Positions 9,427 to 19,876 of a stretch of DNA of 64,000 nt are shown here, one piece after another. Position 1 is the first letter of the stretch. Each line of letters starts with the position of its first letter. The position numbers were made by a program, and so were the translations under genes. The notes beneath the pieces were generated by a model. That model was not told where the DNA came from. It did no database searches and was given only the letters and a program-made list of their open reading frames with translations. Source of the stretch: Bacteroides helcogenes P 36-108 (lineage in GTDB: Bacteria; Bacteroidota; Bacteroidia; Bacteroidales; Bacteroidaceae); the NCBI RefSeq assembly GCF_000186225.1, contig NC_014933.1:124001-188000 (forward strand), read 5' to 3'.

Positions 9427-12400
9427 TTAAAAAGTTACATTAAGACCAACAACTGCCTGCTTCATGGTAGGGTAATTCAAGCCACTGACTTCGGGATCGA
9501 AGCCTTTGTAGGAAGTGAAGGTGAAAAAATTCTCCAAACTGGCATAAACACGAACCTTCTCAATGGCACAAGCATTCGTCCATGATTGAGGAAGTGTATA
9601 TCCTACCTGAATATTACGAATCTTCAGGAAATTCTTGTTCTGAAGATAGAAATCACTCAATTGCTGGTTACGCACATCCGAGTATTGCAGCAGACGCGGG
9701 TAGGTGGCATCCGTACGTCCTTCGTACCAACGGCCGTCAGCCACCTCTTTATTTATCTGATAGCCATAGCGGACAGTGGGAGTATTGTATGCAGTAGATT
9801 GCCAATAAACCTTAGCCCCCAGCGACCCTTGCAACAACATGGAGAAGTCAATCCCTTTCCAAGCTGCATTCAGACTAAGACCAAACAGGTACTTGGGATT
9901 AGGACCATCGCTTACAATCTCTTTATCCAGATTGTTGACCACACCATCACCGTTCACATCTTTGTAAAGCAAATCACCTTTTTGCGGAGTACCGAATGCC
10001 GCAAATGGATTCACCCTCTTTCCGGTAGCCTCATCCATAGGTGCATTATCTATCATTTGCTGAACCAGTGCCATATCTTCATCTGTCTGAAGAATACGGT
10101 CAACTCTCAACAGGTATTGTGAATTAATGGCATGACCTTCCCATATCAGGTTAGCCCCACTCAAAGACTGTCCACCTTCATCTCGTCCCTTAAACTTGTT
10201 TACGATATTCTTCACATAAGTAAAGTTAGCATTAATGCCATAGCTGAAACCTTTTACTTTATCTTGCCATCCTAAAGTTACTTCCACACCTTGATTGGTC
10301 ACCGTAGCACTATTCATCTTAGGTATGGAAGTTATGCCATGAACCGAAGGTGCAGGCAGACTGATCAAAATTCCCGTAGTACGTTTATTAAAATAATCCA
10401 CCGTACCTGTCAGACGGTTGTTCAGAAAGCCGAAATCAAGACCGATATCCGCCACCTTTGTCGTCTCCCAAGTAAGGCTGGAATTGGCAATGGCAGCTTG
10501 GGCCAACCCCGTTGCCAAGCCATTATTAAGGACATAACTCAAAATATTACCATTGGCATCTTTATTAGAATAGAGAGCCAAAGCATCATAGTTACCCACA
10601 GAGTTATTGCCCAAAGAGCCATAAGACGCGCGCAACTTCAAGCTGCTCAATCCTTTGTCAACCAGGCTTTCCATAAAAGCTTCCTGATCTATGCGCCAAG
10701 CAACCGAACCTGAAGGGAAATATCCCCAACGTTTGCCCGAAACGAAACGAGAAGAACCATCTGCCCTAAGATTAAATTCTGCCAAGTATTTATCAGCCCA
10801 ACTCAGGTTGACACGGCCAAAGTAAGAGTGCATGGCCCATTCGGCCAAACTACCTGAAGAAGATGCATCTCCCGTAGCACCGTTGATAACCCCCAGACTA
10901 ATATCCACCAAATCATACTTGGTAGTGGCAAAGCTCTTGGAACGGTATAATTCCTGACTAGCGCCTGCCATGAAATTGAAATTCAGTTTATCACCAAAGA
11001 ATTTGTTTTCGTAACGCAGAACAACATCATTGAAATATCTCTCAACTTTACCGTCATAATTATAAATATAAGTCTTTCCGGTAGATGAAATAGATGTTTC
11101 CGTCAAAAAATTCCATGAATCCAAATAATTCGGTTTTCTGGTGCGTTCTTCATCCAAAAGTTCGTATGAATAGGATGCCGTTACAGACAGCCCTTTCAAT
11201 GGCTTCAATGTACCAAAAAAACGGGCACGCAAATTATTCTTACGAATATTTCCTGTAACTCCGTATGCACGCTTCAAAGGGTTATTGCCATTGGTTTGTG
11301 CATCATCTTCCGGATTCTGTATGCCGCCAAAACGTCCGTCAGGAGCTTGAAATACCATACATGGAGTAGTAGCACTGGCATAAGTGAACACATCGTCTAT
11401 CACTGTTCCCGAACTGGCATAACGAGCCCCCGGCTCCATGTCAGACAAATATCCGTTCACCTGTATGCCCAGATTCAACCACGACTTGACATCCGCATCC
11501 ATATTTAATCGGCCACTATATTTAGTATATCCGGCATTAGCCATAACACCAGGAGTATTGCTGTAACCAAAAGAACTGTAAAAATGAAACTTATCACTAC
11601 CCCCACTCATTGAAACCACGTGGTTAGTTGCCGTAGAAGTACTGAAAGTCGCATCAATCCAATCCGTATTCGGATAAAGCAGAGGATTCTTACCTGCATC
11701 TTTCCGCCAAGTATCTATGCTTGCCTGTGAAAATACTGTGGACAGATTACTATTAGCATAACCTTCGTTGACCAATTCCATATAATCGGCATAATTCGAA
11801 ACCGGAGTCAAGGTCTTGCGAATAGATGCAAATGATACATATCCGTTATACTCCAGCTTCAGCTTGCCCGCCTTACCTTGCTTGGTAGTAATCAGTATGA
11901 CACCGTTAGCAGCACGGGAACCGTAAATTGCCGCCGAGGATGCGTCTTTCAATACAGTCATGGTTTCAATGTCCTGAGGTAATACAGTATTGATGCCAGC
12001 TTCCACACCATCTATAATAATAAGAGGCGATGAAGAATTCAGAGTACCTTGCCCACGCACTTTGATATCTGCGTTATCGTTTCCCGGCTGATTGCTTGAC
12101 GAAGTGACAGTCACACCGGCTGCCATGCCGGCAAGTGCCTGAGAGACATTGTTGACAGGGCGGCTTTCTGCCAGTTCACTTACATTGATGGTAGAGACTG
12201 AACCGGAAAGATTAACTTTCTTCTGCGTACCATAACCCACTACCACCACTTCTTCCAATTGCTTGGAGTCTTCTTTCAGCATAATGTTGAAAGTACGTTG
12301 TGCTCCTACCGTAATTTGTTGCTCAATGTACCCCACAAAGGAGATGACCAAAACTGACTTAGGAGAAACGGTCAGTTTAAAATTACCATCAATATCAGAA

Positions 12401-12645
12401 ATAACGCCATTCGTAGTACCTTTCTCCACTACGCTTGCTCCGACAATAGGACCGCTTTGGTCTTCAATTTTTCCACTAACCGTGACCATAGCTTGCTGTG
12501 GTGACATTACAATCAAATCCGATCCCGAATTCAATACTTGTTTTTTCACCGGACTTGCCGATACCATACACACAGACACAAGCATAAACGCCGTTCCTGC
12601 GAGTATCTTCCATGATAGACCAGAAGTAATTTGCTTTTTTTCCAT
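9427..12645 (-). CDS. SusC-like TonB-dependent transporter (locus A)
   Basis: This is a 1072-residue SusC/RagA outer-membrane transporter that imports oligosaccharides using TonB energy. After the signal peptide comes a carboxypeptidase-D-like domain (about 55-130, VSGKIEDQSGPIVGASV). The TonB box region (EEVVVVGYGTQKK), the plug (DASSAAIYGSRAANGVILITTK) and a 22-strand barrel ending in an aromatic terminus (VVGLNVTF) follow. It has no N-terminal STN signalling domain, which fits control by the adjacent HTCS rather than by a sigma/anti-sigma pair. It starts 113 bp from the HTCS stop codon and is the first gene of an apparent operon with susD, lyase, GH88 and GH2. Confidence 0.95.
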   Translation of the reverse strand: MEKKQITSGLSWKILAGTAFMLVSVCMVSASPVKKQVLNSGSDLIVMSPQQAMVTVSGKIEDQSGPIVGASVVEKGTTNGVISDIDGNFKLTVSPKSVLVISFVGYIEQQITVGAQRTFNIMLKEDSKQLEEVVVVGYGTQKKVNLSGSVSTINVSELAESRPVNNVSQALAGMAAGVTVTSSSNQPGNDNADIKVRGQGTLNSSSPLIIIDGVEAGINTVLPQDIETMTVLKDASSAAIYGSRAANGVILITTKQGKAGKLKLEYNGYVSFASIRKTLTPVSNYADYMELVNEGYANSNLSTVFSQASIDTWRKDAGKNPLLYPNTDWIDATFSTSTATNHVVSMSGGSDKFHFYSSFGYSNTPGVMANAGYTKYSGRLNMDADVKSWLNLGIQVNGYLSDMEPGARYASSGTVIDDVFTYASATTPCMVFQAPDGRFGGIQNPEDDAQTNGNNPLKRAYGVTGNIRKNNLRARFFGTLKPLKGLSVTASYSYELLDEERTRKPNYLDSWNFLTETSISSTGKTYIYNYDGKVERYFNDVVLRYENKFFGDKLNFNFMAGASQELYRSKSFATTKYDLVDISLGVINGATGDASSSGSLAEWAMHSYFGRVNLSWADKYLAEFNLRADGSSRFVSGKRWGYFPSGSVAWRIDQEAFMESLVDKGLSSLKLRASYGSLGNNSVGNYDALALYSNKDANGNILSYVLNNGLATGLAQAAIANSSLTWETTKVADIGLDFGFLNNRLTGTVDYFNKRTTGILISLPAPSVHGITSIPKMNSATVTNQGVEVTLGWQDKVKGFSYGINANFTYVKNIVNKFKGRDEGGQSLSGANLIWEGHAINSQYLLRVDRILQTDEDMALVQQMIDNAPMDEATGKRVNPFAAFGTPQKGDLLYKDVNGDGVVNNLDKEIVSDGPNPKYLFGLSLNAAWKGIDFSMLLQGSLGAKVYWQSTAYNTPTVRYGYQINKEVADGRWYEGRTDATYPRLLQYSDVRNQQLSDFYLQNKNFLKIRNIQVGYTLPQSWTNACAIEKVRVYASLENFFTFTSYKGFDPEVSGLNYPTMKQAVVGLNVTF

Positions 12646-12681
12646 AAGTATTAATCATTTTAAAAGTTACCTTTATGGCAG

Positions 12682-12689
12682 CAAAATTA
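12682..12689 (-). promoter_or_regulatory. Probable -7 element for the locus A operon
   Basis: On the minus strand this reads TAATTTTG, an exact match to the Bacteroides -7 consensus TAnnTTTG, 37 bp before the susC start codon. I see no TTTG at the usual spacing upstream. That fits a promoter that depends on an activator such as the HTCS encoded next to it. Confidence 0.5.
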
Positions 12690-12758
12690 AGAAGTTGGGC
12701 TTCTTTCATGTGACCAAAACCAACAATAAATGGGTCATTTTAGACATTTCAACCTAAT

Positions 12759-15700
12759 TCATAGGGGATTCTTACGGTATTCCTGAGGCGCTATATTCAT
12801 CCGTGCTTTAAAAGTCTTGCTAAAATAACGCGGTGAGCTGAAGCCCAATCTGTCCGAAATGTCAGCAATCGTCAAGTCGGGCTGACTGACAAGCAGCGTA
12901 GCCGCTATCTTTATCTTATGATTGATGATAAACTCATTGGGGGACATATCAGTGAGTGCCTTAAACTTAGTCTGTAACAAAGTACGGCTCATCCCTACTG
13001 CGAGGCAGAGAGCAGGAACATCAAAATCCTCTTTATCCAAATTAGCCTCAATCACCTCCATTACCGCATCCAAAAATTTCTTGTCCAACGGAGTCGCAGC
13101 AAGCAATGACACATCAGCATCCTTCTTTTGGGCAAATCGTTCCTGCATCAGCAGTCTATTCCGTACGATGTTATTGCAACGCATCAGCAACATCTTTCCG
13201 TTAAAAGGCTTAGCTATATAGTCATCAGCCCCGCAACGAAGTCCATCTATACTTTGTTCCACCGAATCAAGTGCCGTAAGCAACACCACAGGGATATGGC
13301 ACATATTGATGTTTCCTTTTATCTCGGCACACATTTCCACACCCGACATCTCTGGCATCATTACGTCACTCAATATCAGGTCATATTCCACTTCCAAAAC
13401 CATATCCATTCCCTCCCGACCGTTATGTGCCAAAGTCACCTCATAATAAGGTGCAAAAAGTTGTCCGAGCGTTTTCAGTAAATCCTCATTATCCTCTACT
13501 ATCAGCAAACGGAAAGAGTGTTTTTTCTTATTCACACATTGAAGCAGTTCGGTAGCCTCATTCACAAAACTCTCGTCTGGTATAGTTTCCGGAATCATTG
13601 CCTCCACCTCATTCTCTGCAATCCACTCCACATTTCCGTCTTGCAGAAAGCATTCTTTCCCAGTGAACAAAGTTACCACAAATTTGCTTCCTTCCCCATT
13701 CTCTGACTGCACCTCAATAGTACCATGATGCAATTCCACAATATTTTTGGCTAAAGCCAGTCCGATACCCGTACCGGGGTTTGCTTGTTCAGGCATATTC
13801 TTTGCTTGATAAAAACGATTGAACACATAAGGTATGTCTTCCTTGCTGATGCCTTTTCCCGTATCGGATATCATCACTTTCAACCGCAATTCGTCCTCAC
13901 GCAGCAAAGTCACACTCACGGTTCCCCCATCAGGCGTAAACTTAAAAGCATTTGATAACAAATTAGTGAATACTTTTTCCAATTGGCGATGGTCTATCCA
14001 GCATCTTGCGGTTTCTTTCTCTCCCTCAAATTGATACAAAATATTTCTTTGTGCAGCCAAGTCTGTAAAAGAGAGGAATACTTCTTGCACAAAAGCATTC
14101 ATGTCCGTATTTCCCAACTTCAGTCTCACGCTGCTTTGATCAAATTTTCTAAAATCCAATAACTCTGATATCAAATTCCGCATCTGTCTGGTATGCTTGT
14201 TTATTTTCAGAAGTGTATTATAAACACTGGGAGCCAATGAATAATTCTGCAACAGTACATCCACCTGCGTAGTAATCAGCGTCAAAGGAGTTCTGAATTC
14301 ATGGCTTACATTAGTAAAAAAACGCAATTTGGCCTGATTCAGCTCATCAATGTATTTTTTTTCCATACGCTCTTTATTGAGTGATTCAAGCAGACGATGC
14401 CTCACGCTTATCACTCTATACAGCCAGAAAGCAAACACCGACACCATAAACACAAAAAGGCAATACGCCCACCAAGTATCGTACCAAGCCGGATGAATGT
14501 AGATAGACAGTGTTATCTCCTGTGGAACGCGTGTCTGTAACGAATTGCCTATTTCTCGTATTCGCAACACATAGCGCCCTGCCGAAAGATTGGTATAAAA
14601 GAGTTCTGTTCGATCTGTACTTATCCATTCTTTATCTAATCCCTCGAGCATATATTCGTAGCTTGAATTGCTCAAAATGTCCACATAGTTGGAAGAAGCA
14701 AATCCCACAGACAAATTATTCTGTGTATGAGACAGCTCAATGCTACTCACCCAGGGAAGTGCCTGAGAAAGTATTCCCGAACCGTCATTAGGACGCACCT
14801 CCTCGTTATTCACTTGCAAGGAGGAAAGATAAAACAGAGGAGATTCATCCGATACGTCAAAGTCGGTTTCCTGAAAAGAAATAAGACCATCCGTACCACC
14901 TATAAATATTCTACCATCCTTGCACACATAAGACCCACATCCATCTACAATAGATGAAAGATTCAATCCTTTCTTCAATTCCAACGAACGGAAAGCCTGC
15001 TTCTGAGGAGTGAACAACGTAATGCCCCGGTCACTCACCAGCAACAGATCCCCATTGTCTGCACGACAGACACTATAACAGTAATTGCTTATCAACTGAT
15101 TCTTCTCAACCGTATAGTTCTCCACCAAACGTGTATCCTTATAATATACATACAAGCCGCCACCTATAGAACCAATATATACCCTGTCAACTCCATCTAC
15201 CACCTGAGACAACAGAATGCCTTTCTGATGTTGAAAGTCAACATTCTCGACTTTCAGTGTTTTCAAATTCAATACCATGAAAGATCGATAGCTGACAACT
15301 CCCCACATTCTATCATTATTGTCCACTGCTATTCGTGTGAAATTTAATGTTGAAATCCGTTCTATCACATTCGTCTGCAAGTGTATCCTAAAAAGTCCAT
15401 TACGTGCACCCACCAACAGATAATCCTTCCAAAGACAAAGACAGTCAATAATATCGGCAGGACTATCCCCACCCAGATGCTCCAAATAATTGTAAAATTG
15501 TCCTGTAACAAGATTATATCGGCATAATCCCCCTTTGTGCGTTCCTATGTAAAGGTTACTATGAGAAGCATCGTAAATAACAGCCTTCAAGTTATCATGC
15601 GACAAACCACCTTTACGCGCTTTGAGTGTAGTTATCTTGTTTGTATTTCGGTCCAGACATGCCAGCCCACCTCCATCCAAACAAATCCACAAATTTCCTT

Positions 15701-16760
15701 CCAAGTCTTCCGTCATGTTCCCCACTAACGGGAAAGCGATACAGTCAGTCCTATCCGGATTGTACGGGTAGTATCTGAATATCTCATTTTCAAGATAGAA
15801 ATAATTGACTCCTCCATAGTAAGTACCGGTCCAAAGAGTGCCCTGTCTATCCAGACAAAGTGAAAAAATAGATGAATGCTTCAGCCCTCCTTTCATCCAG
15901 GATTGGGTATAGAGAGTGAAAATTCCGGTAAGAGAATCGTACTTCTGTAAACCATCAAAGGTTCCCATCCAAATATTGTGATGCTTGTCTTCCACAAAAC
16001 ACCTGACATCTTTACTTGACATCGCATTGGGAAACTTCTGTCCATAAGGCAATTTCGTCACTTTGTCTCCGCTTATTCGGAACACGCCATCGGCCACCGT
16101 ACCAGCCCAAACTTCTCCACTGCTGGTTTCAAACAATCCCCGTACATCCACGTCAGCAAGAATACATTCTGCTTTTTCAGTCTTATCCATCCGATAAAGT
16201 CCATGCCCAGTTCCAAACCAAAACATGTCATTTGCCACCAACATGCAGTAAACGCCCGTCACCTCTATCTTCCGATGAAACTCCAATTTACCGGACAGCC
16301 CACCATATACAAAAAGAGAATCGCCACAAATGCACCATAGATTGTCGTTTTTATCCATGGCAATGCATGCTACATTGTGTTTATGAACATATTCAAAAGT
16401 ATCAAACCGAATGTCATACTTCAATAAATTATCATCTACCGATATGAATATATCCCCCTCCTCATTGCCTACAATATTACTCACCTGATTTCCTACCCAG
16501 AACTTCTGCATATCTCCTGTCCCCACACCCTGATAAGCCCAAGGCTTATAATTTATCATTTTTCGTCCATCATATACAGATATGCCCTCACGAGTTCCAA
16601 ACCACATTCTCCCCAATTTGTCCTGATAGATGGCCATCACTGAGGTCTGTGCAAGCCCGTCGGACTCATCCAGATTCTTGAAAAATTTGGCTGAAGATGG
16701 AAGGGGGAGCAAGATGAAGAATAGAGTCACAAAAAAGAGCAGCCATTTCATAAATTTCAT
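12759..16760 (-). CDS. Hybrid two-component system regulator (HTCS) of locus A
   Basis: This 1333-residue protein joins sensor, histidine kinase, receiver and DNA-binding domains. A signal peptide leads to a periplasmic sensor of repeated Reg_prop/propeller units (about 30-640, repeats such as RMWFGTREGISVYDG) and a Y_Y_Y domain near 690-755. A single membrane segment lies near 765-790. The cytoplasmic part has a kinase domain with phospho-acceptor H820 in NVSHEFRTPLTL, an ATPase domain, a receiver with D1132 in LILSDVMMPEMSG, and a C-terminal AraC-type helix-turn-helix (about 1227-1333). HTCS proteins bind a breakdown oligosaccharide in the periplasm and activate the adjacent susC operon. 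It sits directly upstream of susC on the same strand, with its own promoter. Confidence 0.95.
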   Translation of the reverse strand: MKFMKWLLFFVTLFFILLPLPSSAKFFKNLDESDGLAQTSVMAIYQDKLGRMWFGTREGISVYDGRKMINYKPWAYQGVGTGDMQKFWVGNQVSNIVGNEEGDIFISVDDNLLKYDIRFDTFEYVHKHNVACIAMDKNDNLWCICGDSLFVYGGLSGKLEFHRKIEVTGVYCMLVANDMFWFGTGHGLYRMDKTEKAECILADVDVRGLFETSSGEVWAGTVADGVFRISGDKVTKLPYGQKFPNAMSSKDVRCFVEDKHHNIWMGTFDGLQKYDSLTGIFTLYTQSWMKGGLKHSSIFSLCLDRQGTLWTGTYYGGVNYFYLENEIFRYYPYNPDRTDCIAFPLVGNMTEDLEGNLWICLDGGGLACLDRNTNKITTLKARKGGLSHDNLKAVIYDASHSNLYIGTHKGGLCRYNLVTGQFYNYLEHLGGDSPADIIDCLCLWKDYLLVGARNGLFRIHLQTNVIERISTLNFTRIAVDNNDRMWGVVSYRSFMVLNLKTLKVENVDFQHQKGILLSQVVDGVDRVYIGSIGGGLYVYYKDTRLVENYTVEKNQLISNYCYSVCRADNGDLLLVSDRGITLFTPQKQAFRSLELKKGLNLSSIVDGCGSYVCKDGRIFIGGTDGLISFQETDFDVSDESPLFYLSSLQVNNEEVRPNDGSGILSQALPWVSSIELSHTQNNLSVGFASSNYVDILSNSSYEYMLEGLDKEWISTDRTELFYTNLSAGRYVLRIREIGNSLQTRVPQEITLSIYIHPAWYDTWWAYCLFVFMVSVFAFWLYRVISVRHRLLESLNKERMEKKYIDELNQAKLRFFTNVSHEFRTPLTLITTQVDVLLQNYSLAPSVYNTLLKINKHTRQMRNLISELLDFRKFDQSSVRLKLGNTDMNAFVQEVFLSFTDLAAQRNILYQFEGEKETARCWIDHRQLEKVFTNLLSNAFKFTPDGGTVSVTLLREDELRLKVMISDTGKGISKEDIPYVFNRFYQAKNMPEQANPGTGIGLALAKNIVELHHGTIEVQSENGEGSKFVVTLFTGKECFLQDGNVEWIAENEVEAMIPETIPDESFVNEATELLQCVNKKKHSFRLLIVEDNEDLLKTLGQLFAPYYEVTLAHNGREGMDMVLEVEYDLILSDVMMPEMSGVEMCAEIKGNINMCHIPVVLLTALDSVEQSIDGLRCGADDYIAKPFNGKMLLMRCNNIVRNRLLMQERFAQKKDADVSLLAATPLDKKFLDAVMEVIEANLDKEDFDVPALCLAVGMSRTLLQTKFKALTDMSPNEFIINHKIKIAATLLVSQPDLTIADISDRLGFSSPRYFSKTFKARMNIAPQEYRKNPL

Positions 16761-16789
16761 AGGATTATGGTTCTTTAATATATGAAAGG

Positions 16790-16819
16790 CAAAAATAAGA
16801 AAAAAGTTTATTCAACAAA
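16790..16819 (-). promoter_or_regulatory. Probable promoter of the HTCS gene
   Basis: On the minus strand a TTTG (16816-16819) is followed after 18 bp by TATTTTTG (16790-16797), an exact TAnnTTTG element. The predicted transcript start is about 20 bp before the HTCS ATG. The spacing is 1 bp shorter than usual. The 117-bp gap to the sulfatase gene shows no convincing terminator. Confidence 0.5.
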
Positions 16820-16877
16820 AGACTTACATTCACATTAACATCAAGCGACTATAAATTTCCCCCTCTTAAAGCAACGG

Positions 16878-18473
16878 TCAACCTGCCCGGTTCACCCCAC
16901 GATTCAGGTCACCACCACATTCTTCCAGCAGGATTTTCTTCAGTTCTTCCACCTTTTCAGGATGTATCTTGCTCAAATCATGCCATTCCTGTGGGTCATC
17001 GGGCAGATAGAACAGCTCTACCGTCTGCTTCGACAAATAATGCCTCAGTTTCCATCCATCGCCCATCACAATACCCGGCCCGGTATTTGAACCAAAAATG
17101 ATGTAACGCCGATTATTACCAGGCTTTCCTTTCAGCAGTTGAGGCAGGAAAGACACACCGTCCTTCTGCTGCACAGACACCTTCAACCATTCGGCCATTG
17201 TGGGTAGAAAATCATAATTGCTCACCAATGCATCCGACTTCTTACCCTTCGGAATGATACCAGGCCCGTAGAAGACAAGCGGTATATGCACACCGCCTTC
17301 CAAGTTGCTACGCTTCAGTCCGGCCATTCCTGCGTTGCCGTTGAAGATGTCTCCACTGGTTTCCGAGCGATACTTATCTGCCAAGTCATCATACAGCATT
17401 CCCGTATCGAGATTCCGATAAGGCTTCTCACAACGCCCTTTCTGCGAATAATACAATTCGTGCCCATTATCGGCAGAAAACACCACTATCGTACGGTCTG
17501 CAATACCCAGTTCTTCTAATTCAGCCAAGATGAGTCCCACCGTCTCGTCCAGCTTCTTCACCATAGAACCATACTCACGTTCAATAGGCGTAAGGTGAGG
17601 ATTAGCTGCTAATTCAGGATGGACAGAAGGTATGGCCACAGGTCCGTGAGGCAACTGGCTGGGATGATAGAGGAAGAAACGTTCCTCCTTATGGGCACGG
17701 ATATAGTTCAGAATCTTATCTACAAAAATATCTTGTGAATACACGTTCTTGCCAGTATGGTCACGCCGTTCTGCAAAAGTCTGCACCGTCTCTTGCTCGA
17801 TGCTTTTGCCGCAATTGATGCGGGTATTCCCCTCGATAAGCTCAATCGATCCATCATCGAACAAAAAAGGAGGATAGAATCCGTGACAACGTGCATGATC
17901 CAGATAGCCGTAATAATAATCCCATCCATGACGGCGCATTTGGTTGCGGGTAGCCGTGAATCCCCATTCCAATTTGCCTATCTGAGCCGTAGCATAACCT
18001 GCAGCACGAAAAACTTGTGGCAAATAAAGATCTCCTTCCGGCAGACACACATCGGATGCATCTATCCGAGCCTCCACAGAGGCTATACGGGCAGTATCTG
18101 CCGCAGGCAGCATATAGGCTGCTCCTGCGGAAATATTCCACTTGTCCTGCCCATGACAGTCGTGATAGCCCGTCAGGAGCGAGGCTCGTGCCGGCGCTGA
18201 AAGCATGCAGCCATAGGCGCGGCTGAAAGCTGTACCTTGCTTCACCAAGCGGTCGATGTTAGGAGTGGTGAACTGCCGTTGGCCATAGGCCGAAAGCATG
18301 CCGATTCCCATGTCATCAGCGTAGATATAGATAACGTTGGGATGTCGGCGATCGGAGTGTTGAGAGGTCATCTCTTCCTCTTTAACAAAATTCACATCTT
18401 CAGCAGCCCAAGCATTACTCTCAAAGAGAACTCCTGTAACGAAAGGAATTGCAAAACCAAGTAAGTTTCTCAT
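16878..18473 (-). CDS. Secreted sulfatase, S-type formylglycine site (locus B)
   Basis: This is a 531-residue member of the alkaline-phosphatase-like sulfatase superfamily (S1) and would remove O- or N-sulfate from glycans. A signal peptide directs it out of the cytoplasm. Metal-binding DDMG lies near the N-terminus. The maturation motif LSAPARASLLTG carries S92 as the residue converted to formylglycine; the serine type needs the radical-SAM enzyme anSME, which is not encoded in this window. Downstream features include the ADNGHELYY metal-binding segment and the C-terminal GDGWKLRHY stretch typical of the family. It follows the second sulfatase by 17 bp and is the last gene of locus B. The sulfated sugar it acts on cannot be told from sequence. 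Confidence 0.92.
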   Translation of the reverse strand: MRNLLGFAIPFVTGVLFESNAWAAEDVNFVKEEEMTSQHSDRRHPNVIYIYADDMGIGMLSAYGQRQFTTPNIDRLVKQGTAFSRAYGCMLSAPARASLLTGYHDCHGQDKWNISAGAAYMLPAADTARIASVEARIDASDVCLPEGDLYLPQVFRAAGYATAQIGKLEWGFTATRNQMRRHGWDYYYGYLDHARCHGFYPPFLFDDGSIELIEGNTRINCGKSIEQETVQTFAERRDHTGKNVYSQDIFVDKILNYIRAHKEERFFLYHPSQLPHGPVAIPSVHPELAANPHLTPIEREYGSMVKKLDETVGLILAELEELGIADRTIVVFSADNGHELYYSQKGRCEKPYRNLDTGMLYDDLADKYRSETSGDIFNGNAGMAGLKRSNLEGGVHIPLVFYGPGIIPKGKKSDALVSNYDFLPTMAEWLKVSVQQKDGVSFLPQLLKGKPGNNRRYIIFGSNTGPGIVMGDGWKLRHYLSKQTVELFYLPDDPQEWHDLSKIHPEKVEELKKILLEECGGDLNRGVNRAG

Positions 18474-18490
18474 CTTATATATTACTAATT

Positions 18491-19876
18491 CTATTTAAAC
18501 ATCGGTATAGATGCTTTCTCGCGTTGTTTCCAACTGTTCAATTGCTCGAGCATACACTTCGTACGAACCGGCTCATCACCAGCTCTATCAAAACGTTCCG
18601 AAACATCATTTCTCACATCATACAATTCCAATACCCCGTCTTCATAATTTTCAATCAATTTCCATCCGTCTTTAATCAGCACTGATACAGGACGGGTTCT
18701 GAACAATCTGTCACGAGTTTCCACGTTACCATTCTCCAGATAAGCAGGGAAATGAAAATACAAACTACGTTCATTCAGATAATCCTCCTTTCCCTTATCC
18801 AGCAAAGGAAGTAAACTAAGGCCATCAAGACTTTTGTCTTTCCTTCCTCCCGCAAATTCCACAAAGGTAGGATATAAATCCAAATGAGACACGGGTACGG
18901 TCGTTTCTTTTCCTCCCTCATACTTTCCATGCATATATACTATAAAAGGTATCCTTATCCCACCTTCATAAAAAGAGCCCTTACCTGCCCTAAGCGGCCA
19001 TTGATGGGAAATTTCATAAGGGCCACCGTTGTCGGAGGTAAAAACAACAAGCGTATTTCCTGTCAGCCCATTACGCTCTACCGCATCCAAAATGCGCCCT
19101 ACACTCATATCCATATTCTCTACCATGGCAGCATAAACCGGATTGAAATGGGCGTCGGAAGTTTTTTTCTTCCGATATTTCTCCACAAGCTCCGCTTTTG
19201 CCTGCAACGGGGCATGCACTGCATAGCTGGCATAATATAGAAAAAACGGACGGCTGCGATCCACTGTATCAATATAGTTTTCTGCTTCCCGAGACAGTCT
19301 GTCCATCAGATACTCCCCTTCAGGACCATCCTGCAAGTCAGGATTCTTGTAAGGAGAGAAATAAGAAGCGGGATGCCCGGCATGATTGCCTCCTATATTG
19401 ACATCCATTCCCTGTGCCAAAGGATTATAGCCAATATGCCACTTCCCGATGTGGCAAGTATGATAACCTAACTTTTGTAAGGCTTGGGGCAAAGTAATGA
19501 ACGTTGAATCGAGCACTTCACAGTTGGGGTAAGGCACTAACCGTCTGTCTTCAGCCCGTCCTCTATCCGGCGGGCTGACTGTATAAACTCCATGACGAGG
19601 TGTATTCTGTCCACTCAAAAGACAGGCACGACTGGGAGCACTATTAGCAGCTCCGGCATAAGCATAAGAAAAGTTCACCCCACTCTGCCGCAACCGATCT
19701 ATATTGGGAGTCTCATAATAGTGTCCCGCATCATTATACTGAACATCAGACCAACCCAAATCATCAATATTAATCAAAATGATATTAGGTCGCTTCTTAG
19801 AAGCTGCCATACAAGATGTTCCACCGGCCAAGCCGATGAAACATCCCATTATCAATATCTTATTTCCACCCTTCAT
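18491..19876 (-). CDS. Secreted sulfatase, S-type formylglycine site (locus B)
   Basis: This is a 461-residue S1 sulfatase of a subgroup different from its neighbour. Visible are INIDDLGWSDV (metal ligands), NSAPSRACLLSG with S79 as the predicted formylglycine, GYHTCHIGKWHIG, and TSDNGGPYEIS. The chosen ATG overlaps the end of susD by 17 bp and gives a basic n-region before the hydrophobic segment ending GGTSCMA. An internal ATG at 19849 would remove the overlap but leave a poor signal peptide, so I prefer the longer form. Two sulfatases of different type behind one SusCD pair point to a multiply sulfated substrate. Confidence 0.92.
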   Translation of the reverse strand: MKGGNKILIMGCFIGLAGGTSCMAASKKRPNIILINIDDLGWSDVQYNDAGHYYETPNIDRLRQSGVNFSYAYAGAANSAPSRACLLSGQNTPRHGVYTVSPPDRGRAEDRRLVPYPNCEVLDSTFITLPQALQKLGYHTCHIGKWHIGYNPLAQGMDVNIGGNHAGHPASYFSPYKNPDLQDGPEGEYLMDRLSREAENYIDTVDRSRPFFLYYASYAVHAPLQAKAELVEKYRKKKTSDAHFNPVYAAMVENMDMSVGRILDAVERNGLTGNTLVVFTSDNGGPYEISHQWPLRAGKGSFYEGGIRIPFIVYMHGKYEGGKETTVPVSHLDLYPTFVEFAGGRKDKSLDGLSLLPLLDKGKEDYLNERSLYFHFPAYLENGNVETRDRLFRTRPVSVLIKDGWKLIENYEDGVLELYDVRNDVSERFDRAGDEPVRTKCMLEQLNSWKQREKASIPMFK